A stretch of 64,000 nt of DNA from Holophagaceae bacterium (GTDB lineage: Bacteria; Acidobacteriota; Holophagae; Holophagales; Holophagaceae), in assembly GCA_016722505.1 (NCBI GenBank), contig JADKJH010000001.1:930001-994000 (forward strand). Direction: 5' to 3'. Position numbers and translations under genes: made by a program. Every line of letters starts with the position of its first letter. The first letter of the stretch is position 1. This document shows, piece by piece, positions 8,546 through 16,986 of the stretch. The notes under the pieces were generated by a model. It was not told the DNA's origin and made no database searches. It saw only the letters and a program-made list of their open reading frames with translations.

Positions 8546-9127
8546 ATGATTCGTCCCTTCCAGGGCATGGCACCCAAACTCGGACAAGGCATTTTCATCG
8601 CGGAGAGCGCGCTGGTGCTGGGGGATGTGGAAATCGGAGACGATAGTTCCATCTGGTTCAACTGCGTGGTGCGGGGCGATGTGAACTATGTGCGGATCGG
8701 CGCGCGCAGCAACATCCAGGACATGAGCTGCATCCACGTCACGAACCATAAATGGCCCACTCTCATCGGTGACGAAGTGAGCATCGCCCACAACGTGATG
8801 CTCCACGGTTGCACCCTTGGAAAAGGCGTGCTGGTGGGCATGAGCACCACGATCATGGACGGCGCGGTGATCGGCGAAGGCTGTCTGGTGGCCGCGGGTT
8901 CATTGGTGCGTGAAGGTTTCATAGCGCCACCCCACACGCTTGTGGCAGGGTGGCCGGCCATCGTGAAAAAAGAACTCAGCGAGGGCCAGCGCCAGCTCGT
9001 GGCGGGCATCTGGCCCCGCTACATCCGATACAAAGAGGCCTATTTCAAGGATGGCTGGCCCATCGCCGAAGCCCCCAGAATCACCGATCCGCAGCCTGGA
9101 TTCAGGGATGGCCATCCGTACCCTTGA
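8546..9127 (+). CDS. Gamma-class carbonic anhydrase family protein
   Basis: 193 residues forming a left-handed beta-helix of hexapeptide repeats (IGDDSSIWFNCVVRGDVNYVRIG and onward), the trimeric gamma-carbonic-anhydrase/PaaY fold. The three metal-ligand histidines are in place as H64 (CIHVTNH), H82 and H87 (AHNVMLHG), with the family spacing. The acidic loop of the Methanosarcina enzyme is absent, as in most bacterial members, so catalytic activity cannot be assumed. Start at ATG 8546, with tcacgaggc just upstream. Divergent from the antiporter; both could contribute to pH or bicarbonate balance (inference). Confidence 0.85.
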   Translation: MIRPFQGMAPKLGQGIFIAESALVLGDVEIGDDSSIWFNCVVRGDVNYVRIGARSNIQDMSCIHVTNHKWPTLIGDEVSIAHNVMLHGCTLGKGVLVGMSTTIMDGAVIGEGCLVAAGSLVREGFIAPPHTLVAGWPAIVKKELSEGQRQLVAGIWPRYIRYKEAYFKDGWPIAEAPRITDPQPGFRDGHPYP

Positions 9128-9144
9128 ACGCCCCAGGGGAACCG

Positions 9145-9870
9145 TCAGTGAGTGGGTTCATCCGTGGCGCGCTGCACCGTTGGCGACGTGCCTAGTTCAA
9201 TTTTCTCTTCCTGAAGGGCCGGGGCGTTGGTTGTGCCAAAATAGGCACGCAAAATCAGCGAGTAATGGGCTTTCCCATCTTCTCCCACCAACTCCTCAGG
9301 AGAGAGGGCGATGGTGCCGGGACGGGGCTCAGAGCTGTTGATGAGCACCACATCCTCTGGATTCCGGGCGTTCTTCATGGCTTTAAGGGAGGCGTCCGCC
9401 ATCAAGAGCGAAATGGCCTCTTCTCCAGTGAGAGGGCGGGGGCGGGAGGTACGCGATTTCACAGCGATACTCTCGGCGCTCGACCGCACCTGGGCCCATT
9501 GGAACCGCAGGACCTTGTCCCTCGCCTGGGCTCGCTGGCCCAGCAGCGCGGGAATGGCGATGGCGCTGACGATGCCTGCGAAAGGCAGCATCACCACAGG
9601 CAGGCAGAGGCCTACAATGCCCAGGATAAGGCCCGCACTGGTCGGCATTTCGTAGGCCCCAGGGTTGCCGTGGGCCAGCCTTTTGGCCCTGCTGGTCTTA
9701 ACGATGGCGACAATGCCGAGGATGATCGCCACGGGGATGCCCACGCACGTGAGGGCCAGGACGATGGCCAGGATGCCGCAAACCCGGCCAGCCTTTGCCC
9801 CAGGGGCCGGTATCTTCCCTTGGGTTTCGCCCGGGTTCGAATTTGAATTGAAAGGAGGTGTGGTGGTCAA
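9145..9870 (-). CDS. DUF4190-type membrane protein with a pilin-like helix
   Basis: About 241 residues from a TTG start at 9870, chosen because ggag lies eight bases upstream and a longer reading would run into the divergent gene. A short proline-rich cytoplasmic lead is followed by two hydrophobic hairpins (CGILAIVLALTCVGIPVAIILGIVAIVKTSRA and AGLILGIVGLCLPVVMLPFAGIVSAIAIPALL), the DUF4190 pattern. The second helix ends IAIPALLGQRAQARDKVLRFQ, resembling a type IV pilin N-terminal helix. A soluble C-terminal domain of about 110 residues is unfamiliar. Function unknown; a divergent neighbour starts about 100 bp away. Confidence 0.6.
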   Translation of the reverse strand: MTTTPPFNSNSNPGETQGKIPAPGAKAGRVCGILAIVLALTCVGIPVAIILGIVAIVKTSRAKRLAHGNPGAYEMPTSAGLILGIVGLCLPVVMLPFAGIVSAIAIPALLGQRAQARDKVLRFQWAQVRSSAESIAVKSRTSRPRPLTGEEAISLLMADASLKAMKNARNPEDVVLINSSEPRPGTIALSPEELVGEDGKAHYSLILRAYFGTTNAPALQEEKIELGTSPTVQRATDEPTH

Positions 9871-9966
9871 CGGAACTCCATATTTGATTGCATAAACCGT
9901 AACGCAAACCACCCCCTTCCCGGATTCTCCCATTTGGCTAGACTTGAGATACCCTTTTTGGAACCC

Positions 9967-11043
9967 ATGCAGCCTCACCTGATCATCCGCGTCCACGCCG
10001 ATCTTCGGTTGGGCCTTGGGCATGTGGCCCGGGCAATAGCTGTTGAAGAGGCTTGGCGCGCCCTTGGGGGGCAGGCCACCCTAGCCATCTCAGGCGATGA
10101 CCGGGCCCGTCGCGTGGGTTCAGGGTTGCACCCCTTCACCGATGCATCATTGCCCTGTGAAGTGTTGGATCTCGGCACCTCTTCCACGCCCCCCTTGCCC
10201 AAGGAGTTGATCGCCAAGTCCAAGGTGGTGCTGCTCGACCTCTGGGATTTGGACCATGCGCAAATCGAAGCTTTCCGTCCCCTGAAAGTGGCCGTGATGG
10301 AGGATGACGGGGACGCGCATGAAAGCGCCGATCTGCTCTTTCAACCGTTTCTGGAAGGCGTTGCTTTCCCCGATCATCCGATGAAGCTGCTGAACGGGCG
10401 CAAAGTACGGCCCTATGACGGCCAGCATGGGAATTGCCGCATCCTTCGGGGCACCCGCTTTGCCGTGGTGGGCACCGCGGCTCTGGGCCTCCGGCCCAAG
10501 CGCCAGCCATTGCAACCCCTGGCGGTGCATCGGCTGCTGGTGACTTTCGGCGGCAGTGACGGCGCGGGCCTGGCACAACGCTCCTTCAAGGTGCTGGAGC
10601 GCCTGGTGAATGAGGACCGCTGGCGGGGCACCTGCACGATCCTGGCTCCGATGGAGATTCAGGCGAAAGCCTTTGCCGGGTGCTCAATCCATAAAAGCTT
10701 GCCAAATCTCACCCAATTGCTTCCCAGTTATGACGCTCTGTGGTGCAGCGCGGGCGTGACGCTCACGGAAGCCTTGTGTCTCGGCATCCCTGTAGCCGCT
10801 TGGGGTCAGAACGAAAGGCAGCACCGGATTCTGGCGGATCTGGCCCAGGCATCGGCGTGCTTCGACCTGGGTGTGGGATCCGAAGCGGGCCTGGAGATCA
10901 CGACCAAGGCCCTGGAGCAATGGCTGGGTCCCGAGGGCCAGGACAGCCGCAACGAACAAAGCCGCGATGGCCGGTCCCTGGTGGATGGCCTGGGCGCTTC
11001 GCGCATCGCCCAGGAATTATGGGCTTTGGGGGGTGGGCAGTAA
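9967..11043 (+). CDS. PseG-like UDP-sugar hydrolase / GT28-like protein
   Basis: 358 residues. The N terminus IIRVHADLRLGLGHVARAIAVEEA matches the PseG signature (R.DA...GtGHv.R), and the second half has VTFGGSDGAGL and a C-terminal LTEALCLGIPVAAWGQNERQ segment like the nucleotide-sugar-binding half of GT-B enzymes. PseG removes UDP from a pseudaminic-acid precursor. However, no other pse genes are in view, so the substrate may differ. Start at ATG 9967; an in-frame TTG at 9934 is an alternative. Stands alone, divergent from the DUF4190 gene. Confidence 0.6.
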   Translation: MQPHLIIRVHADLRLGLGHVARAIAVEEAWRALGGQATLAISGDDRARRVGSGLHPFTDASLPCEVLDLGTSSTPPLPKELIAKSKVVLLDLWDLDHAQIEAFRPLKVAVMEDDGDAHESADLLFQPFLEGVAFPDHPMKLLNGRKVRPYDGQHGNCRILRGTRFAVVGTAALGLRPKRQPLQPLAVHRLLVTFGGSDGAGLAQRSFKVLERLVNEDRWRGTCTILAPMEIQAKAFAGCSIHKSLPNLTQLLPSYDALWCSAGVTLTEALCLGIPVAAWGQNERQHRILADLAQASACFDLGVGSEAGLEITTKALEQWLGPEGQDSRNEQSRDGRSLVDGLGASRIAQELWALGGGQ

Positions 11044-11120
11044 GGAATGGAGACTGGGCTGCAGGTTGGATGTGCCCACAACTCATCGCCATCCGTCCGC
11101 CGCCCAATATGAAACTTCTC

Positions 11121-11148
11121 CTTGACCCCATTGGCATCGAGCGATAAT
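11121..11148 (+). promoter_or_regulatory. Candidate sigma-70 promoter for rplM-rpsI
   Basis: CTTGAC near 11121 and GATAAT at 11143 are spaced 15-16 bp apart, about 80 bp before the rplM start. Fits a housekeeping promoter for the ribosomal genes; the start of transcription is not known. Confidence 0.4.
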
Positions 11149-11229
11149 CTTTTTTTCTTGCGTTCCCGCCGATTGGTGGGTTTGCCAGGAAGGTTTGTCG
11201 TTGCAGGGATTGTCAATTCGGAGCAGCAA

Positions 11230-11667
11230 ATGAGCACCTATTTCCCTAAGGGCCAAGAAATCAAGCGCAAGTGGTTCCTGGTGGACGCCACCGGGTTGAC
11301 CGTGGGTCGTCTTTCTTCGGCCGTGGCCGAAGTGCTTTCCGGCAAGAACAAGCCCACTTGGACCCCCTTTCTTGACACCGGCGACCATGTCGTGGTGATC
11401 AACGCCGCGAAAGCCGTGCTGACGGGCAAGAAGACCACCCAAAAGATCTACCGCCGCGTCATGACCACCCGTCCGGGCAACATGAAAGAGACCCGTGCGG
11501 ATGTCATGCAGAAGACCTTCCCCACCCGCATCATCGAATCCGCGGTGAAGGGTATGTTGCCCAAGGGCCCCCTGGGCCGTGCGATGTACCGCAAGCTCAA
11601 GGTCTATGAAGGCCCGGAGCACCAGCAGGCCGCCCAGTCCCCAGAACCAATGCAGATCAAGCTCTAA
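11230..11667 (+). CDS. rplM: 50S ribosomal protein L13
   Basis: 145 residues, the standard L13 length. Recognised from KWFLVDATGLTVGRLSSAVAEVLSGK, the GDHVVVINAAK strand and the MLPKGPLGRAMYRKLKVYEGPEHQQAAQ tail, all highly conserved in L13. Start at ATG 11230 after ggagcagcaa. Binds 23S rRNA early in large-subunit assembly. It is followed 32 bp later by rpsI, the usual bacterial pairing. Confidence 0.98.
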   Translation: MSTYFPKGQEIKRKWFLVDATGLTVGRLSSAVAEVLSGKNKPTWTPFLDTGDHVVVINAAKAVLTGKKTTQKIYRRVMTTRPGNMKETRADVMQKTFPTRIIESAVKGMLPKGPLGRAMYRKLKVYEGPEHQQAAQSPEPMQIKL

Positions 11668-11699
11668 TTCAAATCTAGAAAAAATTCGTCGAGGGAAAC

Positions 11700-12092
11700 A
11701 TGGCAATCAACCAGTACTACGGAACCGGCCGACGCAAGACAGCCGCCTCGCGCGTGTTCCTTCGTCCCGGCACCGGCAAGATCAATGTGAACGGCCGGAC
11801 CCTTGAAGATTTCTTCCCCAATGCCGTGCTCCGCATGATGGTGCATCAGGCGCTGGTGCTGAGCGACATGGACGGAAAGTGGGACATGCACATCACCGTG
11901 AGCGGTGGCGGTTCCGCTGGACAGGCCGCCGCCATCCGGCTGGGTATTTCCCGCGCGCTGTTGATCTACAACGAGCAGTTGAAGGGCCTCCTCCGTGGCG
12001 CCGGTCTTTTGACCCGTGATCCCCGCATGAAGGAACGTAAAAAGCCAGGCCAGAAGGCCGCTCGTCGTCGCTTCCAGTACAGCAAGCGTTAA
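11700..12092 (+). CDS. rpsI: 30S ribosomal protein S9
   Basis: 130 residues. Typical S9: YYGTGRRKTAASRVFLRPGTGKINVNG at the start, VSGGGSAGQAAAIRLGISRAL in the middle, and a basic C-terminal tail ending KKPGQKAARRRFQYSKR, which reaches the P-site tRNA in the ribosome. Preceded by gagggaaac. Pairs with rplM in one operon; two strong hairpins lie downstream before rpsB. Confidence 0.98.
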   Translation: MAINQYYGTGRRKTAASRVFLRPGTGKINVNGRTLEDFFPNAVLRMMVHQALVLSDMDGKWDMHITVSGGGSAGQAAAIRLGISRALLIYNEQLKGLLRGAGLLTRDPRMKERKKPGQKAARRRFQYSKR

Positions 12093-12116
12093 TTCCTTTC
12101 AGGTCTTTGCAAACCG

Positions 12117-12171
12117 ACGGGGAGACAGGATCTCCCCGTTCGCGTGTCACGGGTTCCGGATTTCCGGAACC
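12117..12171 (+). promoter_or_regulatory. Two adjacent hairpins in the rpsI-rpsB spacer
   Basis: Perfect 9-bp stem acggggaga / tctccccgt at 12117-12139, then an 8-9 bp stem ggttccgg / ccggaacc at 12152-12171. No T-run follows either one. They could be a 3' structure of the rpsI message or a leader through which S2 controls rpsB-tsf; S2 autoregulation is known in other bacteria, but this shape is not one I recognise. Confidence 0.4.
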
Positions 12172-12263
12172 GATTCGGGTCCCCTCCCTAGGAGGCCAGA
12201 CCTTCATCCCCAACCGCGCCCCATCCACCAAAGTGGGCCCGCGCAACGATTGAGGAGGCCATC

Positions 12264-13019
12264 ATGGCTGCCATCCAAATGAAAGAACTGCTCGAAGCCG
12301 GTGTGCATTTCGGCCACCAGACCAAGCGCTGGAACCCCAAGATGAAGCCCTACATCTTTGGCGCCCGCAACAGCATCTACATCATCGATCTCCAGAAGAC
12401 CCTGCGCCTTTGGAACACTGCCGCCAACTTCCTGACGAAGTCCGCAGCCGAGGGCAAGAGCTTCCTTTTCGTGGCCACCAAGCCCCAGGCCCAGGATCTC
12501 ATCGCCGAACAGGCAGCGCGCTGTGGCGCCTTCTATGTGAACAACCGTTGGCTGGGCGGCATGCTCACCAACTTCTCCACCATCAAGAAATCCTTGGAAA
12601 AGCTGCGCGAGATGGAGGCTATCCTCGCAGATCCCATCCGCAGCGCGGCCATGAGCAAGAAGGAACAGCTCACGCTCACCCGCCATAAAGATAAGCTCGT
12701 GGGCTCCTTTGCTGGCATCCGCGACATGCGCAGCCTGCCGGATGTCATCTTCGTCATTGATCCCAACCGGGAAGACATCGCCGTCACCGAGGCCAACAAG
12801 ATCGGACTCAAGATCGTGGCCCTCGTGGATACCAATTGCGACCCCGACAAGATCGACTACGTGATTCCCGCCAACGATGACGCCCTGCGTTCCATCCACC
12901 TCTTCAGCGAGCGCGTCGCCGATTCCATTCTTGAGGGCCGCCAGTCCTTCCAGGACAAGGGTGATAGCACGGCCATGAAGGAAATGATGGCTGAAAAGAT
13001 GGAGCAGGAAGCCCAGTAG
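12264..13019 (+). CDS. rpsB: 30S ribosomal protein S2
   Basis: 251 residues, normal length. Signatures: MKELLEAGVHFGHQTKRWNPKMKPYIFG at the N terminus, FVATKPQAQDLIAEQA, NNRWLGGMLTNFSTIKKS and DVIFVIDPNREDIAVTEANKIGLKIVALVDTNCDPDKIDYVIPANDDA. Strong ribosome site gaggaggcc before the ATG at 12264. First gene of the rpsB-tsf pair. Confidence 0.98.
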   Translation: MAAIQMKELLEAGVHFGHQTKRWNPKMKPYIFGARNSIYIIDLQKTLRLWNTAANFLTKSAAEGKSFLFVATKPQAQDLIAEQAARCGAFYVNNRWLGGMLTNFSTIKKSLEKLREMEAILADPIRSAAMSKKEQLTLTRHKDKLVGSFAGIRDMRSLPDVIFVIDPNREDIAVTEANKIGLKIVALVDTNCDPDKIDYVIPANDDALRSIHLFSERVADSILEGRQSFQDKGDSTAMKEMMAEKMEQEAQ

Positions 13020-13070
13020 GGCGTCTGTGCTTTCGTACCACCAAAGCGTTTGATAAATCCAGGAGATAGC

Positions 13071-13730
13071 ATGGCGTATACAGCCTTGGACGTAAAAGCC
13101 CTTCGAGAGAAGACCGGCATCGGCATGATGGATTGCAAGAAGGCCATGGAAGAGAGCAATGGCGATATGGAAGGCGCCATCGAGTACCTTCGCAAGAAGG
13201 GGCTTGCGGCCTCCGCCAAGAAGGCCGACCGGGTGGCCAGCGAAGGCATCGTGGAATCCTACATCCATCCTGGCGGCCGCGTGGGCGTCATCGTGGAAGT
13301 GAATTCCGAGACGGATTTCGTGGCCCGCAACGAAGCTTTCCAGCGCATGGTCAAGGAAATCGCCATGCACATCGCCGCGGCTGATCCCGCCCCGCGTTTC
13401 GTCACCAAGGAAGAAGTGACTCCTGAATTCCTGGAAACCGAAAAACGCATCGCCACTGAGATGGCCCTGGCCACCGGCAAGCCCGCCAACATCGTGGAGA
13501 AGATCGTCGAGGGCAAGATGAACTCGATCTTCAAGGAAGTCTGCCTGTTGGAGCAGCCCTTCATCATGAATGGCGATCTGACCGTCCAGCAGTACCTGTC
13601 CCAGAAGACTGCCGAGATCGGCGAGAAGCTCAGCATCCGCCGCTTCACCAAGTACGTCCTCGGCGAGGGCCTGCAGAAACGCCAGGACGACTTTGCCGCC
13701 GAAGTGGCCGCCCAGGTGGCCGCGAAGTAA
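13071..13730 (+). CDS. tsf: Elongation factor Ts
   Basis: GDP-exchange factor for EF-Tu. 219 residues from ATG 13071 with aggagatag upstream. The N-terminal UBA-like module LREKTGIGMMDCKKAMEESNGD and core IVEVNSETDFVARNEAFQ are diagnostic. It is shorter than the E. coli protein (about 283), closer to short EF-Ts forms such as that of Thermus, with one reduced core subdomain. Followed by a strong terminator. Confidence 0.97.
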   Translation: MAYTALDVKALREKTGIGMMDCKKAMEESNGDMEGAIEYLRKKGLAASAKKADRVASEGIVESYIHPGGRVGVIVEVNSETDFVARNEAFQRMVKEIAMHIAAADPAPRFVTKEEVTPEFLETEKRIATEMALATGKPANIVEKIVEGKMNSIFKEVCLLEQPFIMNGDLTVQQYLSQKTAEIGEKLSIRRFTKYVLGEGLQKRQDDFAAEVAAQVAAK

Positions 13731-13756
13731 CTCAGCCGTCCTTCCCTTCCATTTCC

Positions 13757-13786
13757 AAAGGGCGGCCTTCGTGCCGCCCTTTTTTT
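13757..13786 (+). terminator. Rho-independent terminator after tsf
   Basis: aaagggcggc-cttcg-tgccgccctttt hairpin with a UUCG-type loop followed by a run of T, 27 bp after the tsf stop. Confidence 0.9.
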
Positions 13787-13880
13787 GGGAGGTAGGCGTT
13801 AGGCTGTGGGAAGCCCTCCACCTTCGACTCTCGACTCATCCCCCACGGCTCACGCCCATTGCCTACAGCCCGCTAGGAGC
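13787..13880. repeat. Heptad-repeat hairpin element before pyrH
   Basis: Left arm gtaggcgttaggctgtggg at 13791-13809 and right arm cccacggctcacgcccattgcctac around 13842-13866 are complementary in blocks of about seven bases, with a C-rich centre. It fills the tsf-pyrH gap. Assigned to the same class as the other elements by layout, though its arms are more degenerate. Confidence 0.5.
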
Positions 13881-13885
13881 CCCAC

Positions 13886-14590
13886 ATGAAATACAACCGA
13901 ATCCTCCTCAAGCTCTCCGGCGAGGCCCTGATGGGCGAGATGAAGGGCGGCATTGATCCCGATGTCGTCCAGATGATCGCCGAGCAGGTGAAGGCCATCC
14001 GCGAGTTGAATGTGGACGTGGGCCTGGTCATCGGGGGTGGAAATATCTTCCGCGGCGTGGCTGGCGCCACCAAGGGCATGGATCGCGTCACCGCAGACCA
14101 TATGGGCATGCTGGCCACCATGATCAACGCCCTGGCCCTGCAGGACGCCCTGGAACACAACCATGTCCAGACCCGCGTGCTCAGTGGCATGGAGATGCCC
14201 CGCATCTCCGAGAACTACATCCGCCGCCGCGCGGTCCGCCACCTCGAAAAGGGCCGCGTGGTGATCTTCGGCAGCGGCACGGGCAATCCCTATTTCAGCA
14301 CCGATACCGCCGCAGCCCTGCGGGCCAACGAGATCAATGCCGAAGTGGTAATGAAGGCCACCAATGTGGATGGCGTCTACAACACAGACCCCAAGAAAGA
14401 CCCCAATGCCGTCAAGTTCGACCGGGTCAGCCACCAGGAGTGCCTGGAAAAGGGCCTTCAGGTCATGGACGCCGCCGCCATCGCCTTATGCATGGACAAC
14501 CACTTGCCCATCCTGGTCTTCAACATGATGAAGCCCGGAAACCTCATCGCTGCTGTCATGGGCGAGGTTGTGGGGACGCTGGTGAGCTAG
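13886..14590 (+). CDS. pyrH: UMP kinase
   Basis: Phosphorylates UMP to UDP; hexameric bacterial amino-acid-kinase-fold enzyme. 234 residues. Motifs: RILLKLSGEALMGE at the N terminus, VIGGGNIFRG, GTGNPYFSTDTAAALRANEI and NADVV-type ATTNVDGVYNTDPKKDPNA (here KATNVDGVYNTDPKKDP). Start at ATG 13886, preceded by aggagcc inside or beside the repeat element. In most bacteria frr follows pyrH, but here it is absent and the next gene is convergent. Confidence 0.97.
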   Translation: MKYNRILLKLSGEALMGEMKGGIDPDVVQMIAEQVKAIRELNVDVGLVIGGGNIFRGVAGATKGMDRVTADHMGMLATMINALALQDALEHNHVQTRVLSGMEMPRISENYIRRRAVRHLEKGRVVIFGSGTGNPYFSTDTAAALRANEINAEVVMKATNVDGVYNTDPKKDPNAVKFDRVSHQECLEKGLQVMDAAAIALCMDNHLPILVFNMMKPGNLIAAVMGEVVGTLVS

Positions 14591-14675
14591 AAGTCTCAAG
14601 TTCCAAGTCTCAAGTACGCACGAATGCAGCCTTGGAGGTTCCTTGAGGCTTGGGGCTTGTACCTTGAGACTTTTT
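14591..14675. repeat. Heptad-repeat hairpin element, AAGTCTC type, between convergent genes
   Basis: Left arm heptads AAGTCTC AAGTTCC AAGTCTC AAGTACG start one base after the pyrH stop. Right arm heptads TTGAGGC TTGGGGC TTGTACC TTGAGAC end at 14670, followed by TTTTT that meets the rseP stop. The centre carries gcagccttgg. It sits exactly where a bidirectional terminator is needed. Confidence 0.75.
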
Positions 14676-15823
14676 CAGTGCTTCAGTTTCCAGATGTCCA
14701 AAGCGATAACCAACACCATCAGCGAGGCCAGCAGCACGAAACCGCCGGTGAGGATGCGCTCTTTCACCGTGATGCTGAGATCCCGGCCACGGATCCGTTC
14801 GAAGCCAAGCATGGCTATGTGGCCACCATCCAGAAAGGGGATTGGCAGAGCGTTCAACACCGCGAGGTTCATGGAGATGAGCGCCGTGATGGTAAGAAAG
14901 ACAACCCATCCCGCCTTGGCGGCCTCGCTGCCGATCTTCGCTATGGCAATGGGACCGCCCAACTCCTTGATGTTGGCGCGGAAGGTAAAGAGCCGGACGT
15001 AGCCCATCAGGGTGTCACGGGCCATCTGGGCCGTTCCCACCACGGAGAACTTGGCGCCCTGCAGGAAGTCGCCGAAAGCCAGTGGTCTTCGGTCATACCG
15101 GAAGGCAGCGGGGAAAAACCGGACACCGATGCGTCCCACGCCGCCCTCATTACGCGGAGTGATCGTCAAACGCTGGGTCTTGCCCTCGCGGTCCACATCC
15201 ACCGGAATGGATTGGTCGGGGCGGGCCTGAATGTAGGCAATGGCATCTTTGTCTGAAGCTCCGGGGAATTTCAGGTCCCCAAAGGCCGTGATCTTGTCCC
15301 CCTGCTGAATGCCTGCCTTGGAGGCAGCGGAATCCTGCACCACTTCACCCACCAGAAGTGGAGACGGCAAGGCAATGGGCGTGGCGCGGGACTGATCCGT
15401 GGCCAAGATGAACATCAGCACCAGCGTGGTGGCCACGTTGAAAATGATGCCCCCGGAATAGAAGAGCATCCGTTTCCAGGTGGGCTGCGACAGGAATCCA
15501 TTGGGATCTTCGGCATTAGGGTCTTCGTCGTTATAGCCCATAAGTTTTACGTATCCACCTAAGGGCAACGCGGAAAGCCGCACATCGGTTTCGTGCCACT
15601 TGAAGCCGAATAACCGAGAGCCGAATCCCAGGGAAAAGACTTCCACCGGCAGCTTCATCCACTTGGCGATGAGGAAATGCCCTAGCTCATGAAGGAAAAT
15701 AAGGCCGCCCAGCATGACCACGGGGCCCCAGAAACCGACTCCTGGCCAGGCGAGGCTGAAAACAATAATCGACGGTGCGAGGAATGACAGACGCTTCATC
15801 AAGGATCCAAGAAGCTGGATCAC
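14675..15823 (-). CDS. rseP: RIP metalloprotease RseP (site-2 protease, M50)
   Basis: Intramembrane zinc protease that cuts anti-sigma factors or other membrane proteins in envelope-stress signalling. 382 residues. The first long helix contains HELGH (GGLIFLHELGHFLIAKW), and a PDZ domain lies in the middle (GEVVQDSAASKAGIQQGDKITAFGD). The second metal-site motif NALPIPFLDGGHI is near the C terminus, followed by two helices. GTG start at 15823 overlaps the dxr stop (GTGA). Last gene of the uppS-cdsA-dxr-rseP operon, an order shared with many proteobacteria. Confidence 0.93.
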   Translation of the reverse strand: MIQLLGSLMKRLSFLAPSIIVFSLAWPGVGFWGPVVMLGGLIFLHELGHFLIAKWMKLPVEVFSLGFGSRLFGFKWHETDVRLSALPLGGYVKLMGYNDEDPNAEDPNGFLSQPTWKRMLFYSGGIIFNVATTLVLMFILATDQSRATPIALPSPLLVGEVVQDSAASKAGIQQGDKITAFGDLKFPGASDKDAIAYIQARPDQSIPVDVDREGKTQRLTITPRNEGGVGRIGVRFFPAAFRYDRRPLAFGDFLQGAKFSVVGTAQMARDTLMGYVRLFTFRANIKELGGPIAIAKIGSEAAKAGWVVFLTITALISMNLAVLNALPIPFLDGGHIAMLGFERIRGRDLSITVKERILTGGFVLLASLMVLVIALDIWKLKH

Positions 15824-16986
15824 TTCAGCGCGATCCAGGATCTAGCATTGTCTCGTGCATTTCGATCCGCTGCCAGCACTGCCTCAAGACTGGCGGCTGG
15901 CTCAGATGGTAGATGGGCCAGAACCTCGGAATTGCATGCCTGGATGTCCCAGAAACCGATGCGGCCGTCCAGGAAAGCGGCCACAGCAATCTCATTCGCA
16001 GCATTCAAGATGGCTGGAGCCGTGCCGCCCGAACGGAGTGCGGCATAGGCCAGTCCAAGGCAGGGGAAACGCTCCAGGTCGGGTGCTTCGAAAGTCCAGG
16101 ACCGGGAATTATCCCAATCATAAGACGGCACTGGACCGGACAATTTTTCTGGATAGAGCAGTGTGTATTGGATAGGCAGCTTCATGTCATTGGCCGAGAC
16201 CTGCAATTGGTAGGTGCCATCCCGGAAGCCGACCATGGCGTGGACCTGGCTTTGGGGATGGACGGTCACCGCAATCTGGTCCACCGCAAGGCCAAAGAGG
16301 ACTGAAGCCTCGATGACTTCCAGCCCTTTGTTCATGAGCGTCGAGGAATCAATGGTGATCTTCGGGCCCATTTTCCAGGTTGGATGATTCAAGGCTTCTT
16401 CCCGGGTAGCGGCTTGAATGCGGGCCATGTCCCATTCTCGGAAAGGCCCGCCGCTGGCCGTGATGCGGACTTCCCGGATGCTCAGGGGATCGCGGCCATT
16501 CAGCAGCTGATGCAGCGCGGCGTGTTCCGAATCCACCGGCAGCAGTTCGCCGCCGCCTGCTTCCATGGCCGCCCGCATCAACGCGCCACCCATCACAAGG
16601 GATTCCTTGTTGGCCACACAGACCCGGCGCCCCGATCTAAGCGCAGCCTCAGTGCTCTGCAACCCAGCGGCCCCCACCACCGCCGCCACGACGGTATTCC
16701 CCTCGGAATGCAGCGCACAGGCGAGAAGGCCTTCGGGGCCAGAATGGATTTCAGGCCCATAGCTCAGAGTTGAGCGGAGCCATTTGGCGTCTTCAACATC
16801 CCTCACCGAAACACAAGCCGGCCTGAACCGTTCGCATTGCCTGAGGAATAACTCTCGATTGCGCCCGGCCGCGAGTGCCACCACCGAAAGCCGCTCTGGG
16901 TGGGCCGCAACGACATCCAGGGTGGAGGTTCCTATCGACCCCGTAGACCCAAGAACGGCAATGCGCCGGATGGCACTGCCCATCAT
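15820..16986 (-). CDS. dxr: 1-deoxy-D-xylulose 5-phosphate reductoisomerase
   Basis: Second step of the MEP isoprenoid pathway; NADPH-dependent conversion of DXP to MEP. 388 residues. NADPH-binding GSTGSIGTSTLDVV at the start, NKESLVMGG, LLPVDSEHAALHQLL with the metal and substrate residues, and ASGGPFREW are all present. Start at 16986 overlaps the cdsA stop by ATGA. Supplies precursors for the undecaprenyl carrier made by UppS in the same operon. Confidence 0.97.
   Translation of the reverse strand: MMGSAIRRIAVLGSTGSIGTSTLDVVAAHPERLSVVALAAGRNRELFLRQCERFRPACVSVRDVEDAKWLRSTLSYGPEIHSGPEGLLACALHSEGNTVVAAVVGAAGLQSTEAALRSGRRVCVANKESLVMGGALMRAAMEAGGGELLPVDSEHAALHQLLNGRDPLSIREVRITASGGPFREWDMARIQAATREEALNHPTWKMGPKITIDSSTLMNKGLEVIEASVLFGLAVDQIAVTVHPQSQVHAMVGFRDGTYQLQVSANDMKLPIQYTLLYPEKLSGPVPSYDWDNSRSWTFEAPDLERFPCLGLAYAALRSGGTAPAILNAANEIAVAAFLDGRIGFWDIQACNSEVLAHLPSEPAASLEAVLAADRNARDNARSWIALK

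Noticed and set aside
12204..13370. 388-codon open frame opposite rpsB and tsf
   Set aside because: Antisense to two ribosomal/translation genes with firm identity; no recognisable protein features.
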